Notes: a model not told the origin generated them from the letters alone. A stretch of 64,000 nt of DNA from Hypomyces perniciosus (GCA_008477525.1 SPDT01000013.1:1845501-1909500); one strand, 5' to 3'; positions 36,428 to 51,100 are shown, counted from the first letter of the stretch. Translations and numbers: made by a program.

Positions 36428-39400
36428 ATATTTAAATATATAAAATAATAGCAGCTATAAGCTCTGTTATATTTTATTTTTAATTCTATATTTATATAAT
36501 AACAGTAATTTAAAAAGAGATTAATTAAACTATTTAAATTCAAGAATTAATATTTATTATTTTATTAAAGCTTTTAAATAAATCTTTTAATAAATATATA
36601 TAAAGTAAAGAAATTATATTAAAATAAAAATAATAAATAAGCTTTTTTATAATAAACTTAAAAGTATAAAATTAAAATACTATTAAAAAAACTTATTATA
36701 TTAAAAGATTAAACTATTTTTATTAAATAAATTATAAATAATGAAACAGTAATTAAATAATAATTTAATAAACAGATTTCTTTATAAATTATAAATATAA
36801 TATATTATTTCTTTTAACTATAAAATTAAAAGTTTAGATTTATTTAAACTATTAAAAGTTAAATAATATTATTATTAAAAGTTAATATTTATTATTATTA
36901 ATTTAAAAAACCTTTAATACTTTAAACTATATAAAGGTATATATAAAATTTAATATTATCACTGCATTTAATAACCCTTATATTAGTAAAAGGTATATAT
37001 AAAAAGTAATATTTATTATAAGGTTTAGTATTTTTAAAATATTAAATATACCTTTAAGCCTTTCTAATATATTTACTATATTTTAATATTATATTAATTA
37101 TACTTTTTACAACCTTTTTAACTATATTTATATAATATACTTTAATAATATTTTTATATATTTATGACATTAAAAAGAATATTAAATATATGTATATATA
37201 ATTTATTTTTAAAATATAAATTTCCATATTAATAGTATTAAATATAAATTTAAAATAATAAAGATAAAATATTTTAATTTAATTATTACTTTAAAAGGAT
37301 TAAAAATAAATTGTAAAAGAATTAAAGGTATATTAAATTAATAATTATTTACAAAGGTAGAAGACTTATAAAAGTTCTTTAACTTTATTAATTTCTATGA
37401 TTACTTTATTTAAAAATACTTTAAAATAACTATATTATGAAATAAACTTTTAAAGAGAAATTAATTATATAGTTGAAAAGAATAAAAATAAAAAGCTTTT
37501 AATGAAATTAAATATACTTTTAAATTAACTTAAATTTTAACCCTTTTTAACTATAATTAATAAATAGTTGTTAAAATTAATATGTTGAATTAAATATTAA
37601 ATAGTATTTTATTATAATATAATAAAAAAAGTATTCTGTATTTTATTATATTTTCTTTTATAAAATATAATATTTAAGAAATATAATTATAAAATTTATA
37701 ATCTAAAACCTTTAACTATTATTTAAATAATAAAAGAATAACAGTTAAAATTATAAAGTGTATAAAAGTTTAATATTATTATAAACTATAAAAAGCTTGA
37801 ATATTTCACTTTAATTAAAGCTTTAAATTAATTATAACTTTAATAGTTTAAATTCCTTTTTAACTTTAACTTTTATATTATTTATTAATTTAGTTTTAAA
37901 GTTATAAAGTTTAATATTTTATATAAAAAAGTTAAAAATAAATTTATAAAATTAAATCCTTTTAATAATTCAATTCAAAATAAAGAATATATTTTTTTAT
38001 AAAGTTTTTTTACTTTAAAAGTTTAAATAATATTTTAAAAGGAAGTTTTATTAAATATAAAACTATTGATAAAAGCTGCTTTTATAACTATAATAATATT
38101 TATAAAGGATAAATTAATTAATAATTTAATTATAGTAATATATAAATAAAATATTATAGCTAAAAAAATAATAACTATACTTTAAAACTTTAATATTTAT
38201 TAATAGTTAAAATAACTTTATAAAAAACTTTAAATTATAATAAATAACTATTAAATAATTAATAATAAAATCTATTATTAAAAGCAGCTTTTTATTCCTT
38301 TTAATAATAAGCTTTATATATAAGTTTTATTTAAACTATATTAATAGCTTAATTAAATACTTAAATAAATTTAAAACTTGAAACTTTATTAATTAAATAT
38401 ATTAATAGTTATAAATTTTAAAAGATATTAAAGTATTTATATAAACCTATAAACTATAAATTAAAATAAAGGCTTTATAATTTTTATTATAAAGTTTCCT
38501 TTAACTATTATTAGTTTTATTTTATATATAATTAAATATTTTTATTAATTATATTATATTATTATTTAAATCCTTTTAATATAATATTATTTTTATATAG
38601 TTATTAATAATAGTTTACTGCTTTATAAAAATATATTATTTTATATTTATTACTTTATTATTAATAAAGAAGCTAACTAATATATTTATTAATAGGATTT
38701 ACTGCCTTTATAATATATTTAATATTATTATATTAAACTGTAGTATATAATCTATATTAATATTCTAAAAATAACTTTTAAAGTAATTAAACGTTATATT
38801 AAAATAATTACTAGCTGTTTACTTTAAAATTAATAGTTAAATTCAAAGAATTAATATATAAATATAAAATAATATTTATAAGCTTTTATTAACTTTTATT
38901 AAAATAATTAAGTGTATTAGCTACTATTAGCTGAATTTACTGTCAATAATATAATATTTAAAACTATTAATATATTATTATTTTTATTAATAATAGTTTT
39001 AAGCTTTATTTAAAAATAAAGCCTTTATAGCTTTATTTATTAAACCTTTCTATAGTAAAGAAAAAGAGGTTTTTTTATATTAATACTATTATTAAGCAAT
39101 TAAAATATATTATTATATAGTTAAAAGCCTTTATTAAAACTTTAAAGGAATATAAAGAAAATGTAAATATATAAAAAAATAGATTATTAATTTATATTAT
39201 TAAATTAAAACCTTTTATTAATATATAATATATAAAGATTAATTAATTTATAAAACAGCTAAATAATAAAGAAATAAAACTTTATATAATAATAAAAGTA
39301 TATTTATAAACCTATATTATTAACGGATTAAAAGGTATAAAGATTTTCTTAATTTTATATAACTCCTTTTAATAATTTGAAATAACTATTTTACTATACT

Positions 39401-39896
39401 TTAAATAAAAAATAATTAATTGAATTAAATTAAAAAATATTTAAAGTAAAGTATTAAAAAAGGAAAAAAATATAAAAAAAATATAAAAAGAATAAAAATT
39501 TAAAGTATTTTTAAATTATTATAATAATAAATTCTATTATTTTATTAAATAAAAATACTATACTACTATATAATTATTGATTAAAAACCTATAAAGTTAA
39601 AAAAGGTAATATAAAACCTTTATACAGGAAACTTAAAACAACTAAACTTATTATAATAGGCATTAAAAAGAATTATAAAAAGGGAAAAAAAAGGAAGTAG
39701 TTAAAAAAAGATTAAAGCCTATAAAACACTAACTAAAAATAATATTATATTAAAGCCTATAATTAAACTATATATTATTAATATTAAAAATTATATCATT
39801 TACTTTATTTACCTTTATATTAAAAGTATTAAAATAAATTTCTTATAATTTTAATTTATATCAATAATATAGCTATTTGCAGTTAAATAATATAAT
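36428..39896. other. Extremely AT-rich interior, no surviving gene
   Basis: One of the most A+T-dominated stretches of the window; almost no CpA or GpC survives. I see no domain. It is probably the interior of the short-LTR element plus nested material. Confidence 0.55.
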
Positions 39897-40083
39897 AAAG
39901 AGGGGGGGTATTATTATAGTATTAACTGTAACGCGATATTAATGCCCTATTATATAAGCTTTAGTTATATAACTAGGCCCTAATGCATTCTTAGCTATAG
40001 CTTTCTGTAAAGCCTTAAGGCTTTCTCGCTCTCTATAGTATAACAACGATATTTGCCTTAACCTGCCTTTCTATACTATAATA

Positions 40084-40985
40084 ATTAAAGTTATACTTTT
40101 AACTTTAAAATTAATTAAAAATAACATTAAAAAACTATTGAAATTTTAGCACTTGAAGCTATAAAGTTAAATTATAAGTATTATTATAAACTTTTAGAAT
40201 AATATAAATATAACGGTAATTATAGAAATAATTAATAAATTTTACTTTTGAATTAAAGTCCCTTTTATACTCTTTATTTTTATTTTAATATTTGTAAATT
40301 CAATATAGGCTAGGGAATTAAATATAAGCTAAAAAACTAAACCAAAGTATATTTTTATTATAAAGGTATAAGCCTTTTAGGCTTAAAGGTTTTGCTATAA
40401 TTAAAGATTAATAAATTTCTTATATAGTATAAGGCTTTTTATAATATTATAATTAAGCTATTAATAACTTTATTAATGTTTTAAGGCAAAGTTAAAGGCT
40501 AAAGGTAATAGTATAGTTATTATAGGAAAGCATAAACTATTATAGTATATAGAATAGCAGGTTAAAGTAATATTTTATTATATCTTAAATCAGGCAAAAA
40601 GCTATAAAAGTATAGTTTAAAGGTATAGGATTAAGTTATTATATAAAGATACATATAATACTAATAAGTTATTAGAGGGCAAGTTTAGTGCTATAATAAA
40701 CTAACTTATTTACTAGATGCAAATAATAAAATAAGCAAACAAAAACAAACAAATAAATTAATTAAGTAATATTAAATTATTTAAATTACAATAAACTATA
40801 ACGTAATCCTAGTATATTAATCGAAATATTTAATATAAATAACTAGGAAAATAAATATAATTTAAAGTCATTTATAATTATTTCATTTATATATATATAA
40901 CTGGTTTATTATTTATTTAATATAGTTATTTAAATAGTTATTAATAAATTGCATTTATTAGAACCGCCTATTGTATAGAATTACA
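40084..40985. other. Right edge of the AT-rich block
   Basis: AT-rich DNA with no gene. Composition becomes balanced at about 40970-41040, again a sharp border. Confidence 0.6.
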
Positions 40986-41727
40986 ATTATATTACCATAC
41001 TTAGTATTTATCCCTAACCTCTCTGTTAATATAAACCTATGAACCTTGGTTTATCCCTTGAGAATCAACCTGGATCGTTACAGCGCGGTAGTGCGTTGTA
41101 CTATGAATCGGGAAAATAGAATTCAATAGAAATAAGGCATCGTTTGACCATAATGAACACAACCTAATTAACGCACAAAGGCAACCTTCAGGCCGAATGG
41201 GCTCTCAATAGCAAGGTAGGGTCAAAATTGAAAGAGCAAAAAAAGTTATTTTTAGACTGACTAGGCCTTTGGGATGGTCTTTTATGAATGCCGTTACGAC
41301 TGAGGGTAGCAAACGGGTAACTACTATTTAATGAAACATAGTGCCACCAATACTCCCAACAGACCAGGGACGAACAGATGAAATTCAATGTGATGTTTTA
41401 AACTCTAGAAGCAGACTTGAGATCCTATTCTTTTTTCTTTTTTTTATCCTTTTCCGCTATAAGCCCTCTCTTACCGCGCGTGATCGATGCGGCCTTCCGA
41501 TGGTAGCTACTTGTTCAGTGAATTCAATGAGGGTGAATGGATGTCCTGGAATCTGACAACTCACGCTTGGAAAGCCATTAACCCTTTCTTGCTCAAAGGA
41601 ACCCCCGTCATATATTTTGATGTTGAACTCATTCCTTCCATTCATGGTTTTGACTTCTAACCTTTCTTACGCATCAAGTTGGCCAGGTAGACATTGTCAC
41701 TTCTTGTCTAATCCTTGGCCGGGTAGA

Positions 41728-42846
41728 ATGGATCTCTCATTCATCTCCATCGATCCTGATGGGGATGCCCGGATTATCCTGCCACATTCTCCTGACCTAC
41801 CCGAGGGCGAGACCAGGCAAGGAGCTTCAACTAGAGGTATTAAATGCATAGGCCCCAAGCGCCACGAAACAACAAACATCACCTCCAAGTCAACGACATG
41901 AGAAGAGGTGCCGCTATCCCGTGGCTTATCTTGGATACTAATGACATCTCCAGAAAATGGTTCCAATATTCCAAGTCCCCCCGAGCCAACCGAAGTACAC
42001 TTCACAGTGTCTATGGAGCGTCTGTCAGCGGCCTCCCTTCGCGCAAAAGTCATCTTTAAAGAGGAAACCAAACCAGCATCCGATGGTCTTCGTCATTGGA
42101 AAATCGAGTCCATCTTTGAACGTAAAGCCTTCGGAACTGTCATGAAGATCATCCATTTGCAGACCGATAATATTCCCGAGGAGGTGAGCCTCGAAGAAAT
42201 GGCCAATATCGCTGTTGTGGTCGATGAATTGGGCTGTCATGCAGCTGTGAACTTCATTGCAAAGGTCTGGATAAGCAAGTTGAAAGAAAGAGTACCAAAT
42301 GAGATCTGCCATGATCTTGCGCGAGTCATATTGATCAGCTCAGTGTTTCGTCACACCGAGTACTTCTCTTCATCAACAAACAGCGCGATATCCAATAGCG
42401 AGGGCCTAGTGCCGAAATTTGAGCTTCCTATTAAGCCAAAAATCCTGGGTAGATTATGTTCTAGATCTCAGCAGTTTACGAGTGTACTAATTCTGTTTGT
42501 AGATAGGATAGACCTCGAGAGACAGCGTCTCATCCGCGAGATGCTTGACGGCCAAGAGCGCATGATGCGTAACCTATGCCACAGCAAGTGCCGTTGCACC
42601 GTTGAATGCAGAGAAATGACGATTGGTACAATAATGCGACATCTGACGAAAAAGAAGTTGTACCCGCGGCCATCTGAACCATTCCTGGGTCATAGCCCGT
42701 TGTCGGTGAAGCGTGAAATCAGCAAGTTGAGGTCTCTGTCGCGTCCTTCGGAATTCATTGAGAAACACAGGTGCCGCCTCAGACACCCAATACCAGCTGT
42801 CAAAACACCTGCCATCGTGGGTCTCGATATTGCCAAGTGCCTATAG
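41728..42846 (+). CDS. BTB/POZ-like domain protein
   Basis: Two exons (41728-41836, 41903-42846) joined across a 66-nt GT..AG intron; the join removes an in-frame stop and gives 350 residues. Start: the ATG reading MDLSFISIDPDGDARIIL, which matches the usual first strand of fungal BTB proteins. The body (about residues 65-175) has the VHFTVSMERLSAASLRAKVIF block, then a helical part with IIHLQTDNIPEEVSLEEMAN and VVVDELGCHAAV, as in the large family of mould BTB-like proteins of unknown role. The C-terminal part carries a Cys/His-containing segment (CHSKCRCTVEC) and TIGTIMRHLTKKKLYPRP, seen at the end of this family. BTB domains mediate protein-protein contacts; no partner is evident. Confidence 0.75.
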
Positions 42847-42849
42847 GCA

Positions 42850-44150
42850 TAGAGCCTGCTATGGTGACTAAACAGTCTCATCACCCTCAACTCTTTCATT
42901 CTTTCCCTTCTCTTTTTAATTTCCCTTTTATGGTATACGTTTTATTATATATAGATATGAACATTTGACTGGGAGGCAATTACAGAACAGAGCAATTAAT
43001 ATCCGAAGTCCTTTGCAACCATCATGGCCCAAAGTAGTGCAAACTCGACGAGAAGCAAACTTCGCAAGTCGTTTATTCACCGTTTATGCCTACCCCACAT
43101 TGCATCCACCGCTGTTCATACCGTATGAATGAGCAGATAATGTCTTTTTCTGTGAGAGCGCTTTGGGGGCGCGCAATGACCTGAAGTCTGTAGAAAAGAC
43201 ACTCCAAGGTTTATGCCTCCTACCAGAAACTGGAAATATCGTATAATTCGCGCATTCAGGGAATCAGCAAGACTCTTCACTTAATATTGATATTCTATGA
43301 TGCAATACCTATCAATTCTTTTGCAGGGTGCGTCTGTGGCGAGTTGCACAACTCGCAGTTAAGGAACTAACTGCTACACATCACACATCGATGTAGGAAC
43401 AGGTGGCAAAAGTACAAAAAACCGCCGTTGAAAGACTCAGATAGAAAGAGATTGAAGGAGTCGCAAGTCAAGATACCTAATTTTAACGCAATTTAATCTG
43501 CCGTGCCGTCCAGCTTGCGCTCCGAAGGTGGTGATGGCCCCTCCTCCACTCCCACAACATACCTATGCACAGATAGTCTTCCACAGATGGCCTTCCCACC
43601 ACTGTACTCCCTCTATAGACAGCTTTTCTCCAAAGTTTCTAAGGATCTGCTAATCAGAAGCAAATGTCTAGTCCACCCCACAACAGTACGGCCATGTTCA
43701 CGAGACCATCGAAGCAGTGTCTATCCGCTGACAGCCCCATCCCGTCCAAGCTCTGGGGGTTCATTGGCTCGGGGAGACTACAATCAGTATATTTCATGAG
43801 TTGTGTTACTTCCTGTAACTTGACCACTGCTCGTGATTCTTGTGTGCGATGCAAGAGTGCGATTTCCCGGGCGAGATGATACAGCCTCTGTACCTATGTG
43901 ACCCGTGTATCTAAGAAGGTGATTCAAGCAGCTCAGTCCTTTGTGTGTTATAGGCTGTTCAGCGTATTTATTGAGCAAATCGAGTCAGATGATACAACAT
44001 GTTGGCGACAAAGCGGTCTAGTGGACATCGACAAAGGGCGGTTGAGAATGCTTCATTGTAGAACGGTCGCAGCACAACGTCAAAGTCTTTGTGGTACTCA
44101 TGCGCAACTACCATGATCACACAAATGGACCTAATTTTTATTTATAGATA
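42850..44150. other. Intergenic DNA, no supported gene
   Basis: Normal composition. Overlapping frames of 60-98 codons at 43503-43880 lie on both strands, without domain, signal peptide or convincing splice sites. Probably intergenic. Confidence 0.45.
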
Positions 44151-44629
44151 GACAATTGAGAGAACAGATGTCGATTCTCGATGAGAAGAACAGGATGGCA
44201 AAGAAGGTCAAGTTTGCGCTCAATGAAACAAAATGTAGCCTCTTTTCACCCAGAATTGAACACGAGCGTTCTTCTCGAAAAAAGAGAAAGGCATACCCAA
44301 TTTTGGTCATATAGACTTATATATACTGGCCATCTCAAGCTGCCATGCCATTCTCATACTTCATTTTCACTACTCTTGACCATTGCGATACTTCTCATGA
44401 TAGCACTAACACATAGCCAATTGCCGCAACGATGTCGTTAAACATGTCATTAACAAAGCTGCCACCGTAAGAGGTCTTCTAAACACTATCAACTAGCATT
44501 GTATTAACTTGGGCTGATCCAGATTCGACTACTTCTTCGGTGAGTTGGCTCCGTCCATCCAGCGCATTGCATCGCCCGATGTCGTGACGGCATTCTCACA
44601 CGGAACTACGTCGTGATACTGCTTCGCGG

Positions 44630-45190
44630 ATGATTCTAACAATAACCTGTCTCATAATAGACTACAATGATGACCTATGTATGCGGGACCAGGCGTTTGA
44701 CTTGATCCTCAAACGCGCCTCACAGGGCTACGGGTACGAACAGATGCTCAACCAGGCCTACGAGAGCGCATGTTGGCAGACGAAGGGAGACGGCGTGTGG
44801 GAATTTTACAACGCCATCGTGGTGGAACTTGAGCTTCTGTATGTTGTTGGCTATGATTTCCCCTTCCCTGCAGTGCTGAAGCGAGATGAGACTAACACCT
44901 TCAACTGACCTCTGTACATGATGTCTGCAGGTATCAAGGATTTCCCTTTTACGTGTCCACGGTAGGTCTGAGTGGGGACGCATGACCGATAATGTACATA
45001 GGTAAACGCACTGCACTGCAATTGTTGTTTGGTCTGGAGCAGAGGCGGAGAATTGGTGAATGGTCAAGATGGTGTAGCTATCCACATAGACCCAACTACT
45101 ACTGTGCTAGCAATGACTTGCTCCTTCGTACTACTGCAACGAGTACACCATCTCAGTGAATGTGAATCGTCTCAGTCGCAGGAAAAAGTA
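44630..45190 (+). pseudogene. Possible gene relic, unrecognised
   Basis: The frame at 44630-44908 has protein-like composition, with RDQAFDLILKRASQGYGYEQ, then CWQTKGDGVWEFYNAIVVEL and LLYVVGYDFPFPAVL. There is no ATG at its beginning. Further protein-like bits follow in other frames (GYQGFPFYVST near 44930 and YCNEYTISVNVNRLSRRKK near 45130-45190), separated by candidate short introns or frameshifts. I do not recognise the family. It may be an intact multi-exon gene I cannot assemble or a decayed one. Confidence 0.35.
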
Positions 45191-45199
45191 AGACAATGC

Positions 45200-48100
45200 A
45201 GCGGTCGGGGAACAAACAGCCGAAGATGCAGACCGCCGCGTGGAGGCTGACACTTGAGCCTTTGATCCAGGTTGATGCCAGCGTGTGCATCACGGCATCG
45301 AAGGTACGTACGAGTATGTGTACACGTATGAGCCCCAACGATTTCACCTGTTTGTCAATAGTTCAATAGTACTGCTATAATAGCAGTGATGCTGGTGGTG
45401 GTTCATCTCAACAATCCGCTCCAAGTCAAACTACAGGTGTCAATAGACCCATCAATCGGGGATTTTCCGACTGCAGGCCTGTCCAGTGTCGTGACCGACA
45501 ATTGATGCGAACTCGGTGTTATTCTGGCGGTCAAGACGTCTGTCGTTCGGTCTGTTCCACATTGCTTCTTCGAAGCCCAACATCAGCCAGTCAGCCAGCC
45601 AGCCAGCCTCTTGAAACGCCGTTCCCGTCAGGCGGCGGCGCATCTACCCGGTAGGATTGCCGCAAACACGCGGGCGGGCAGGCCAGACAAGACCAGAGCG
45701 AGTGCCAGCCAGGCCTGGTCTGGATAGTGGACAGCGGACAGCGGACAGTGAACAGTGGACAGACAGACAGACAGGGCTGTGTTGCAACAGGAAAAGGCTG
45801 CAAAGACCCATCCATTCTCCTCCCTGGTCTGGGCTCTCTGGAGGCGAAACGGGAGGTCTTCCGATGGGCCCGTCGCCTCTCCCTCCTCTGTCCCTGGTCT
45901 CTCTCCCTGGTCTCTCTCCCTGGTCCTCCCCATCTCCCTGCCTGTCCCCCTCACTCTCTCACGCTCTCCCCCTCTTCACCGTTTCCTTGTTCGACTTGAC
46001 AACGCACAGAGATGCAGAAAATTTTAATGGTCGGTCACCAGCCGGCGAATGAGCTGTCGCCACACCTCGGTGGAGACACCTCTGAGCCTTACAAGGCCAA
46101 GACGAACAATGGCCCTCTCCCCTCCCTTTGTCCCTTTGTGGGATGAGAGGGATTGAGGGGGAGCTGCAGCGGTGAGGGTCTAGATCTGGTGTTTCCGAAT
46201 TCTAGTTCACAGCGCTCTTTTTTTCTTTTCTTTCTTACAGACAGGCAGACAGGGTTTCTCTACTACTACTACTACTCCGTACTACTACTACTACAAAGGT
46301 GCTGGGGCGGGTTGCCAAGTGGCAAGCGTCGGATTTGACCGAGTCGTTGAGAATGCCAACAAACACTGAAGCCGTTCTTATCGCCTTGCGGGTGCCTAAT
46401 GGTCAGGCCGGATCAGAGCCTATTGGCACAATCAATGGTTTATTGATATGGACTACTCCGTACTCCGTAGATAATGCCATTGGTAGCCAGCGGAATGGTC
46501 TTCCGTTCGGACCATCCATGTTGTTATGTTATAGACGGCTGCTGTTGATAGGCCGATAAACGGAGCTCAATGAACCCACCGTTCATTCATGTTGACACAG
46601 ACAGACATCATCTGTTCCTTTTTTTAGATCCATTGATCCCATTTGTTCGTTTCTAGCTGACCAACAACGATCAATTAGCCACAATGAGTGATTTGTAAGA
46701 GTCGTTCTCCGAACATTCCCCCGTCAACGAAAAGCAACGCAAAGAAGAAAAAAGAAAAAAAGAGTTCGCTCCATCACGCCACTAGTCCTTTCACAGCCCA
46801 GAATCGGGTCTCGGTAACAGAAAAGAAAAAGAAAAAAGGGCTCTGGAGCCACCTACCAGACCTGGCAGTGGTTCCGTATGGATGGCGCAGTTTATGTGGA
46901 TATTCCATTAAAAACGGAGCCCATTTCAAAGAAACTAACGGAAGACCCTTTTATTTTTTTCTCCATCGCGGATTATCTAAGATTCCGAATGGCCGGCGCA
47001 AACCGTTAGTGGGGCCGATGTGCAAAAAGGGAAAATGACGAGAGAGAAAAAAAAGTTTGCGATTTTGACAAGCATGTGAAGGAAAACAAACGAGCGAGAG
47101 AGTGAGCCCTCTCACGTCAGCATTGGTTGGCTTACCTTACTGACTGACCTCTTTTGCACAGGCGGAGAAAATGGGTTTGTCCGCGTCAGAATTGTCCATT
47201 ATCACGCATGTTCTAGGCTGCTGCTTCTCGCGTAACACTGCTGCATTTCCCCCCTCAACTTGTAACCCTTATTATCCCAGCACCAGAAGAAGTCGTGTAA
47301 GCCAATTGATCAATTTCACCCGCATCATCGTCACCTCTGATTAGTGCTACTCCGTACTTCGTACTTCGTATACTATATACTCCATACCTAGATAGAAACC
47401 CTCTTACTCGCACAGCTTTCCCTCTTGTTTCCGGCAGATAAAATAAAATAAATTGACTGCCCCTCCTTTCGCCCGCGATCTGCTGCTCGGTAAAGCCTTA
47501 CCCATCCATCAAGCTTTGTTTTTTTGTTGGGCTCTTCGGGAAAAGCCACGCGAAATGCAAATGCAATGGAGCCCTGTGTGACGCTGGCAAATGGCATGGC
47601 GGGACAGCCCTCCCTTTCGACGTTGCTAATGCAAGGTACGGACACGGGAAATGCAAAAATACCTCGCTACTGCTGTAAGGGCGATTGGCAAGCTGGGCCG
47701 GGCAAAGGAAGCATTTTGAGGAAAGGTAAGGTAAGGTAGGGTGGTGTTTTGAGTCGGGCCAATTTGGGACTTGCATGAGGGCTGTCGTCAGCATCTTGCT
47801 CTGTGTGTCCCTGCTTGTGTTGCTTCCCCCTCATTGAAAGAGCTTACGAAGAGGGTTCAGCAAGCATTGGATCTCCAGGGAACGACGCAATGCTTCAGTT
47901 ATTGTCAGACATCATATACTGCAATCAATCAAGGTGTTGTGCTTCTTGTATACTTGTACAATCCTTCCAAGCTGAGCAATGGCTTCACTGCAGTCAATGG
48001 CAAGCTGTTGGATCTCCCCTCCCGTTAGCTAGCTAGTAGCTAGCTACCCTCCATCACCAACATCCTTGCTCAAAACCGCTGTGTTGTCGGTATCCTTGCC

Positions 48101-51100
48101 ATCTTTGGCCAGCACACGTCAAGTGGAGATGCCTAGCAGTCCTCTGGACAGGCAGAGGAGTCATTCATGTCAAAGAGGGCAATGCCCGTCCTCGGAGTGC
48201 CTGGGAGTCCACATCACCAATCACGATGCTTCTCATTGCAGAGTTTTTTTCCTTCCCTTTCCACTTCCGTCCATCGTGCTGCGTTCACATGTAAGATGTA
48301 AGCCACCGATAGTATCCGTACGGGGTACGGGGTATTACGGGGTACATGCCGTTGCTGAGGAGAAGGGCACTGGATACTTGCTACTACGTTGGAATATTCT
48401 CTCAGAGAGCTGTAGTCTTACGACTTCGTAGGCCTCCCCGATGCTTCCCATGTACAGCTTGGCAGTTTTCTGTGCGATGCCTCGGCTCGGAATCATCTCC
48501 GTTGTTGCTGGCACTCAACTGATCAACGGGTATTGCGATTTTGCCGTCACTATTGCGGAGTATTATCACTCATACTCGTAGTGCACAGCAGCAGCGTTGG
48601 TCCCAACAGGGTAGTCCATGAAATCAACCTCTCCCCAGATCCTCAACAACTCAAGCCATACCACAAAAAGAACATACCGAACGAGCCTTTTGCCTCACAG
48701 TCTTACTTCATAGATACATAGTATCAAACTCGGCACACAATTCCCCCCTCGTCTGATCTTGGCTTGCGCACACATTACTCGTAACAAAATCAAGAACGAA
48801 CTTTCTTCCACTGACCAACCACATGGCAGCCCTGTCTGCGCCTCCACTCCCCTCATCGACCCTATCCTAGTGGCGCATCTCCATCGGCTGTGGCACTTCT
48901 TAGTACTACTAGTAGTACTACTACCAGTACTACTGCTATGTATGTACTCCGTACTAATCGTAGGAATTAGTTCTAGAACGCTTGTTTCAATAGCCTTGTT
49001 CGATGGACGCCCGCAAACAGTTTTTTTTTGTGCCCGCCGTGTATTACAGAGTAGAACAGACAGACATGAATTGCCAGCGACTGACGGGTCGGACTAGCAA
49101 GAGAGGGTTACAAGACAACGACCATTGCGAGACGACAAAAGCTGGAGAGTTGGACAGGCACGGGAAGCTCTTCGGCTCGACCTTCTGCTTCCACGGATGG
49201 GGCTGCAACGTGGACGAGAGACGGGTAGACAGCCCTGTGCAATGTGCTAAACCGAGAGAGATGGAGACGCGGCGTGTGCAGCAGCTTTCAGGCTGCGTCC
49301 ACGTCGTATGGTCAAAACGTCTAGATCTTATAGTGCCTGCAGGCAGCCGGATCAAGAATGTGGGACAGGGTTACATAGTCCTCTTTTTCGTTTCTTGTAG
49401 AATCTGATGAAAGGGACCAACGGATGTGTCTGGAAGAAAACGCCCTATGAGTAAAAATGTTGGGAATATTAAGACTGTGATAACACGGTAGTAGTACTAT
49501 TCTATTAGTGATATTGGATTCAGTGATAGACGCCGTTCATGACGCTATTGCGCTTCGTCCAAGTGTTAGCTTTTGCTGGCGGCGGGTAAATAGCAAATAG
49601 GTAAGCAATAACTAGGTGGCTTTTCTTTTTAATTCGCCCATGGGAAAATCTAGAAAGCAAAATCGAAAACCCGATATCTTCCATGAGAAGCGCGCGGGTG
49701 AAGATTGGCGTGAAAGTCAACCGCCTCAGCGGGGGCCACCAAGGTGAGAATAGGAACCCTATAATACGCTTATGCCCAGCACAGCGCGTCTCAAAACAAG
49801 TATTCGTAAGCAGGGAAAAACGAATGCTTCAAGTTTCGTGATAATAACAAGCTGCTATTAAATAACGCAATTAAGCTGCAGGCTTGGGAGAGGGGTTTCG
49901 GCAGTTCAATTTACATTTGTCAGTGCAATTGCGTCAATCATGTTACCCATGCAAGAAAAAACATGTTGTGCTGACACGGATTCTGGGGGCCTCCTTGCTT
50001 ATATCCCTTATATGCTTTCAATAACTTCAACAGCGCAGACGCCCCTATTCGTCTTAACTGTCCAGCATGAGAACGATGTGCATACTAGCGCATTTCCTAG
50101 AACGAAAGCGAGCGCATTTGAGTTGCTGTTAATTGAGCTGAGCATCCAAAAAGGAGGGACAGGTCCATCATCATCATGACGTTCATCTTGCAAACAGGCA
50201 GCATCCCTCCTCCGTAGTTTAGCCAGCCTGGAGGAAGCCAACCACCATACCTACCTACCTTGGTAAGCACCAATACACACCACAAGCACCATATGAGAAC
50301 AGGGGGATCCCAAGGAAGGATGAAGAAAAAAAGCCACCGACAAAACTGGGGTCAATTGAGTTTCCCAAGCGCCGGAGTGAGCCCGTAACAATCCCATGTA
50401 AGGGGGAGTGTCGTCAGGATGACAAAAAGGGCAAGAGAAAAAAAGATTACGAGGACCGTTATTACGGAGTACGGTACGAGTAGTACGAGTAGTAGTAGTA
50501 GAAACGGAAGAGAAGCGAGAAGCGAGCGTGGATCATTAATATCTGGTGAGAGCTTCCCAGCGGGACGGTGCGCCGCGGAACGCCAAACGGCGTATCCGAG
50601 GTAATTTTAGATTGACACAGCGATGGTGAAGCCTGCAAATTGAGACATTCCCTTACTCGGGAGCACGGAGACAAGCAGAAGCTTCCGCTCACAAATGAGC
50701 TGTACTCCGTAGTATGGGGAAGATTTGTGAGGATCGGAGGCGCTGTGCCATGTTTGGCTATGATCCGTCATGCCTCCCCTGCTGGTGTCTTCCCAGAACC
50801 TCAGCACTGGGACTGGGAACCTGGTTTCGCCTAGGGAAGAGGACCAGGGCCAGTCCCATGGAAGGGGTACTAAAATATTAGAAGAAGCTTGTTCTGCTGC
50901 CCTTGTTTCTCGAGATGAAGGGATCGAATTCATTGATTACCTGTCTGTGCATTGGGAGGCAGGCAGGCGTACGAGCACTCGTAAGCAATCCCCGAGCCAT
51001 GCCATGTCCCTCTCTCCCTGGCTTCCCCGCGGACATTACGATGCTGTGACCACTGAGCACGGGATTGTTCTTGTGAGGCCGTTGATACGGGCCCAGGCGA

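Larger units (their letters stand above)
35585..40083 (+). mobile_element. Degraded retroelement with short LTRs
   Basis: A direct repeat of about 175 bp (35585-35756 and 39909-40083) brackets AT-rich DNA. The second copy is preceded by a polypurine run (AAAGAGGGGGGG, 39897-39908), which is where an LTR element keeps its PPT, and the repeats start TATTA and end AATA, as TG..CA termini would after RIP. No matching target duplication (CCCCC versus ATTAA) and no readable pol, so superfamily is unknown. A MITE (35809-36427) sits just inside the left repeat. Confidence 0.6.

Noticed and set aside
45591..46052. Several overlapping Pro/Ser/Arg-rich frames on both strands
   Set aside because: They follow CT-rich and CAGACAG repeats; no domain, no splice logic.
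46299..46370. tRNA-like look of GGGTTGCCAAGTGGCAAGCG
   Set aside because: No matching acceptor stem or T-loop; no cloverleaf can be drawn.
49003..49407. 134-codon plus frame with a competing 103-codon minus frame
   Set aside because: No family resemblance, signal peptide or promoter; probably chance in balanced DNA.
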